Both the position numbers and the translations under genes were made by a program. From contig JAFAGG010000040.1 of the NCBI GenBank assembly GCA_023422955.1, positions 1 through 17,665 of the forward strand: DNA of 17,665 nucleotides, given 5' to 3'. The stretch's first letter is position 1; every line of letters starts with the position of its first letter. The stretch comes from Pseudomonadota bacterium (GTDB lineage Bacteria; Pseudomonadota; Gammaproteobacteria; Burkholderiales; Burkholderiaceae_D). This document shows, one piece after another, positions 15,040-17,665 of the stretch. Below the pieces are notes generated by a model. It had not been told where the DNA came from. It ran no database searches and saw only the letters and a program-made list of their open reading frames with translations.

Positions 15040-15162
15040 CTCTAAAGCTTCTCTCCGCAGAGTAGAGTCGGAAGCCCCAGTGAATGGAATGGAGCAGCGA
15101 TTACCGCAGCTTATGCTGCTCCATGCATGACTCGCGAATTTTTACTAAGGCAATGATGAAAA
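15040..15162. repeat. Intergenic region with a 10-bp inverted repeat
   Basis: No gene seen. Perfect arms ATGGAGCAGC at 15089-15098 and GCTGCTCCAT at 15115-15124 enclose a 16-nt loop. It lies between the umuC remnant and the stop of the minus-strand lipoprotein gene. No T-run follows on either strand at a distance typical of intrinsic terminators, although a short T-run exists at 15137-15142 on the plus strand. Confidence 0.5.
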
Positions 15163-16191
15163 CTAATCGGGACTGCGATAAATGGAAACCAGGCCGGAAA
15201 GCCCTCCGCCATTGACCGCTGCATGGCCGGGAAGCTGAATGGCTTGTCCCAGCAGATCTCTCCTCGGGCGAGGGCCTTCGTCTGCATCGGCATGGGCAGG
15301 CCGAATTATCCTGGCTGATGAGAAAGTCAAATCCATGGTGAATTGACCGTCAAGATTATGGAAGGCAGCAAGCTCGCTGCCCGCCTGTGAAAATGCCTGC
15401 TCCAGATCGACCAGGAGAATATGACTGCTGGTATCGCCATAGTTGTCGATCAATTGGGTGACCGGCATTAGCCTGACTGAATCAGCTGGCACGGGAAAAT
15501 CGGTGGTCACCGTAGTTCCGTTATACGACTCCCCGGCAAAGAACAATGTCGCATCCTCTAAAGCTTTTGCTGAAATCAGGCGGCCTTGGTCATTGGTTTC
15601 GAGTTCTACTCGATCGATAATGAAAGTCACGCGCTCCGGCTGCTGGCCCGCCGGTACGCCCCCGGCACTGGCCACTTCCGTGAAATTCATGGCGACACGA
15701 CCAATAACCTTTTGCGCACCCGTTTCAGACTGGTCTGTTTCATCATTGAGTACACCCGTACCGATCCGGATACCGAAACTGGCGATAGGTGCTGCAGGCG
15801 CAATGATGGAAGGCGGTACTTGCTTGCTTCTATCTGCTTCAGTCCCGCCCGAAGCGATGTGCAAACCAGTCTCCTCGAAATATTTGATGGTGGCGCCATT
15901 GTAAGGCTCGGCCGCTCCTGGCCAGCCAGGTGTGCGGTTGCGATTAATAAATACCACTTGATTGCCGACAACCGAAAGATGCCCTCTTAGCTGCGGATCA
16001 GTTGCGGTAACCGGTGTGACGGGATCTGGATCGGGGTTCGGATTCGGATTATTTGCAGGGGGCTGATTAATCGGCAGATTGGTGCCGCTATTATTGCCAC
16101 CCGACTCCTGCCCATTCCCTCCACCACCTCCACATGCCGCAATCAAAGCTGCCATTGCGAAAATAATTATCAACTTTGACTGCTGATTCAT
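15163..16191 (-). CDS. Lipoprotein of unknown function
   Basis: A 342-aa exported lipoprotein. The N-terminus is a type II signal peptide (MNQQSKLIIIFAMAALIAAC) with lipobox I-A-A-Cys20; glycine at the +2 position favours the outer membrane. A Gly-rich then Asn/Pro/Asp-rich linker (about 21-62, including NPNPNPDPDP) tethers a folded domain of roughly 280 residues. That domain is rich in alternating polar and hydrophobic segments, suggests beta structure, and has no cysteines or catalytic motif that I recognise. A plausible ribosome site (GAGGG) lies about eight bases before ATG 16191. It appears to be a single-gene unit; the genes on either side are separated by a pseudogene and by 425 bp. 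Confidence 0.85.
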   Translation of the reverse strand: MNQQSKLIIIFAMAALIAACGGGGGNGQESGGNNSGTNLPINQPPANNPNPNPDPDPVTPVTATDPQLRGHLSVVGNQVVFINRNRTPGWPGAAEPYNGATIKYFEETGLHIASGGTEADRSKQVPPSIIAPAAPIASFGIRIGTGVLNDETDQSETGAQKVIGRVAMNFTEVASAGGVPAGQQPERVTFIIDRVELETNDQGRLISAKALEDATLFFAGESYNGTTVTTDFPVPADSVRLMPVTQLIDNYGDTSSHILLVDLEQAFSQAGSELAAFHNLDGQFTMDLTFSSARIIRPAHADADEGPRPRRDLLGQAIQLPGHAAVNGGGLSGLVSIYRSPD

Positions 16192-16616
16192 TTAACGGCC
16201 CTCTTATTTTTCATCTTCGATGACGTGCTAACCCACTTCGCCAAGCCGGTATGCCCGCCAGGCGCTTAGTACGTTTTTTAATACCAGTTAGTGTTGGTGA
16301 AGAGGGAAATCCGGAGCTGCGGAAAATTAAGCCTTGCCGGGTCGGGGCTATATTTGAATCAAGTTTTTATTAGAAGAGGAAAACTATTTCTTTCAAGCTG
16401 GTGTCGAGTGTCCCGGACATTGGTAGCGGTGGCTAGAATTAACGGTCCTTACTTTGGCGCAAGTATCGGAAAGCATTTGATTTATATAGAACGCAATTGC
16501 AGCAGCCAGGCCGGCCTGCGTCACCCGGTAAAATTTTCCGGCAGTTGCCGCTTGAATGAAAAAGGGCGCAGCAGGTTGAAACCGCTGCGCCCTTTTCTTT
16601 TATTGCACCGCGCTGT
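16192..16616. other. Intergenic region, AT-richer, with terminator at its right end
   Basis: This 425-bp gap holds the lipoprotein gene's upstream region on the left and a strong terminator on the right (listed separately). A 12-bp palindrome (CAGGCCGGCCTG) lies at 16507-16518. One plus-strand open frame (from GTG 16291) spans much of it, but runs straight through the terminator and shows no recognisable sequence or ribosome site. Otherwise I see nothing. Confidence 0.45.
16559..16600 (-). terminator. Bidirectional intrinsic terminator after the TauE/SafE gene
   Basis: A 13-bp perfect stem (AAAAGGGCGCAGC at 16560-16572 and GCTGCGCCCTTTT at 16584-16596), with an inner 4-bp pairing (GGTT/AACC) that tightens the loop. 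It lies 20 bp beyond the stop of the minus-strand permease gene and gives a run of five Us in that direction; the plus direction also has a T-rich tail. Confidence 0.9.
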
Positions 16617-17411
16617 TTACACGTAAGTGAAGAACATTTTTGTGGCGAGAATGTAAAGCAGCAAGGCGAAGATGCGCTTTAAGGTCACTATCGGCAAACG
16701 ATGCGCCAGGCGCGCGCCGAAGGGAGCGGTCACGACGCTGCCCGCCACCAATCCCGCCAAGGCCACCAGCGAGACGAAACCCATGGTATCCGGCGGCAGG
16801 CCCGGCACTTGCCAGCCTGAAATGATGTAGCCGGCGCTGCCCACGATTGCAACCGGGATGCCCATCGCGGCCGCCGTGCCGATGGCGGTGGTAAGCGGCA
16901 CGCCGCACCACAGCATGAAGGGCACGGTCATGAATGCGCCGCCTGCCGACACCAGGCCGCACACGATGCCGATCAGCAGTCCCAGCGAAAACAGCAGGGG
17001 CGTGCCGGGCAAGGGGCGCGATGTCGCAGGTTTGCGATTCAGGATCATTTGCGTGGCGCCGGCATACACGATGATGGAAAAAGCCAGCGCCAACTGCGAT
17101 TGGGAAATCCATCCCGCAGCCAGCGTCGACAGCAGGCTGCCAACAACCAGGCCCGGCGACATGCGCTTGACGATATGCAGATCGACGCCGCCAAGCCGGT
17201 AATGCTCGCGCACGCTGGAAGCGGAGGTAAAGACAATGGAAGCCATCGCTGTGCCCAGCGACAGATGCACGATGTAGTCAGGCGACACGGCCTGCGCGGC
17301 AAACAGAAAAGCAAGGATAGGCACCAGCGTCATGCCGCCGCCTATGCCCAGCATGCCGGCCAGGATTCCGACGAAAGCGCCCGCCACGATATAAGCTGCA
17401 AACCAGGTCAC
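16617..17411 (-). CDS. TauE/SafE-family membrane permease (sulfite/sulfonate exporter type)
   Basis: A 264-aa inner-membrane protein with about eight hydrophobic helices in two related halves, as expected for TauE/SafE (DUF81). Family signs are the Gly-rich first helix GAFVGILAGMLGIGGGMTLVPIL (residues 11-33), HLSLGTAMASIVFTSASS, and the second-half equivalent GIVCGLVSAGGAFMTVPFM with TTAIGTAAAMGIPVAIVG. Members move sulfite, sulfoacetate or related organic anions, but the substrate cannot be predicted here and there are no sulfur-metabolism neighbours. The start is a GTG at 17411 preceded by GGGAG six bases upstream. The gene ends just before a strong terminator. Confidence 0.9.
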   Translation of the reverse strand: MTWFAAYIVAGAFVGILAGMLGIGGGMTLVPILAFLFAAQAVSPDYIVHLSLGTAMASIVFTSASSVREHYRLGGVDLHIVKRMSPGLVVGSLLSTLAAGWISQSQLALAFSIIVYAGATQMILNRKPATSRPLPGTPLLFSLGLLIGIVCGLVSAGGAFMTVPFMLWCGVPLTTAIGTAAAMGIPVAIVGSAGYIISGWQVPGLPPDTMGFVSLVALAGLVAGSVVTAPFGARLAHRLPIVTLKRIFALLLYILATKMFFTYV

Positions 17412-17665
17412 GTTATCTCCCGAGCAAGATTTCGCATCATAGCGGTTTTGCGCCGGAAGTGTAATGAAATCGTGACGTGCGTCGCAGCCTGCTCGTTAAG
17501 AAGAAAACGCGGATGCTTCGTTGATGTTTTTAACGGCGCGGCTCGGCCTGCTCCGGCGACACATCGGCAGGCGTTCTGCCGAGCGCATCGCTGCCTTGTC
17601 CACTCGGCGACCCACCAGAAGTGGCGGCACTGCCGCCCCGCGCGCATTAGAATTGCGGGGACGGG
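17412..17665. other. Upstream region of the permease gene, window edge
   Basis: No supported gene in these 254 bp. Two inverted repeats are visible: TCGGCAG/CTGCCGA at 17564-17570/17576-17582 (5-nt loop) and GGCGGCA/TGCCGCC at 17623-17629/17631-17637 (1-nt loop). A 79-codon minus-strand frame overlaps the GTG of the permease but has no ribosome site or recognisable content. Confidence 0.45.

Noticed and set aside
16291..16626. Plus-strand open frame of 111 codons
   Set aside because: Starts with GTG without a ribosome site and reads through a strong terminator into the end of the permease gene.
17408..17647. Minus-strand frame of 79 codons overlapping the permease start (GTGA overlap)
   Set aside because: The overlap hints at coupling, but composition is Arg/Cys-rich, there is no ribosome site, and it crosses two inverted repeats; treated as chance.

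Overview
The window (about 57% G+C by eye, strong codon bias, compact bacterial gene layout) looks like chromosomal DNA of a betaproteobacterium, most likely a member of Burkholderiales close to Oxalobacteraceae (Herminiimonas/Janthinobacterium type). That placement rests on protein style and gene content; no rRNA or other marker gene is present. I see no insertion sequence, prophage, CRISPR array or tRNA.

Layout. A hairpin-rich intergenic stretch (1-257) precedes an unrecognised 234-aa protein on the minus strand. Divergent from it is a 1112-aa membrane hybrid histidine kinase (7TMR-DISM sensor, HisKA, HATPase, two receiver domains, Hpt), followed by a GNAT-type protein of the BioF2/CelD-like class. 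Convergent with that is a ModE-like/periplasmic-binding-protein regulator. It is divergently paired with a two-gene NAD-dependent formate dehydrogenase operon (beta subunit as a NuoE-NuoF fusion; alpha subunit with a cysteine active site), which ends in a strong intrinsic terminator.

After the terminator come a TatD-superfamily protein resembling EboB, a convergent FRG-domain protein, and a divergent membrane-anchored hemerythrin. A decayed C-terminal fragment of a UmuC-type polymerase (DUF4113) starts inside the hemerythrin stop codon. The right end carries a minus-strand lipoprotein of unknown function, a bidirectional terminator and a TauE/SafE-family permease.

How the genes work together. 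The one clear functional unit is regulator plus formate dehydrogenase. The enzyme oxidises formate to CO2 and passes electrons through iron-sulfur clusters and FMN to NAD+. The divergent regulator combines a ModE-like DNA-binding domain with a domain related to oxyanion or molybdopterin-pathway binding proteins, so it may match expression to molybdate/tungstate or a related ligand. The 243-bp AT-rich region between them holds a tandem direct repeat, several TATGT/ACATA half-sites and two longer inverted repeats. The other genes are mostly single-gene units.

The observations I rate highest are the EboB-like protein in which three of the expected TatD metal ligands are replaced, the operator-like region and unusual regulator of the formate dehydrogenase, the lack of the NuoG-type His/Cys cluster ligands in the alpha subunit, and the umuC remnant. 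I did not find convincing evidence for a wholly new multi-gene system.
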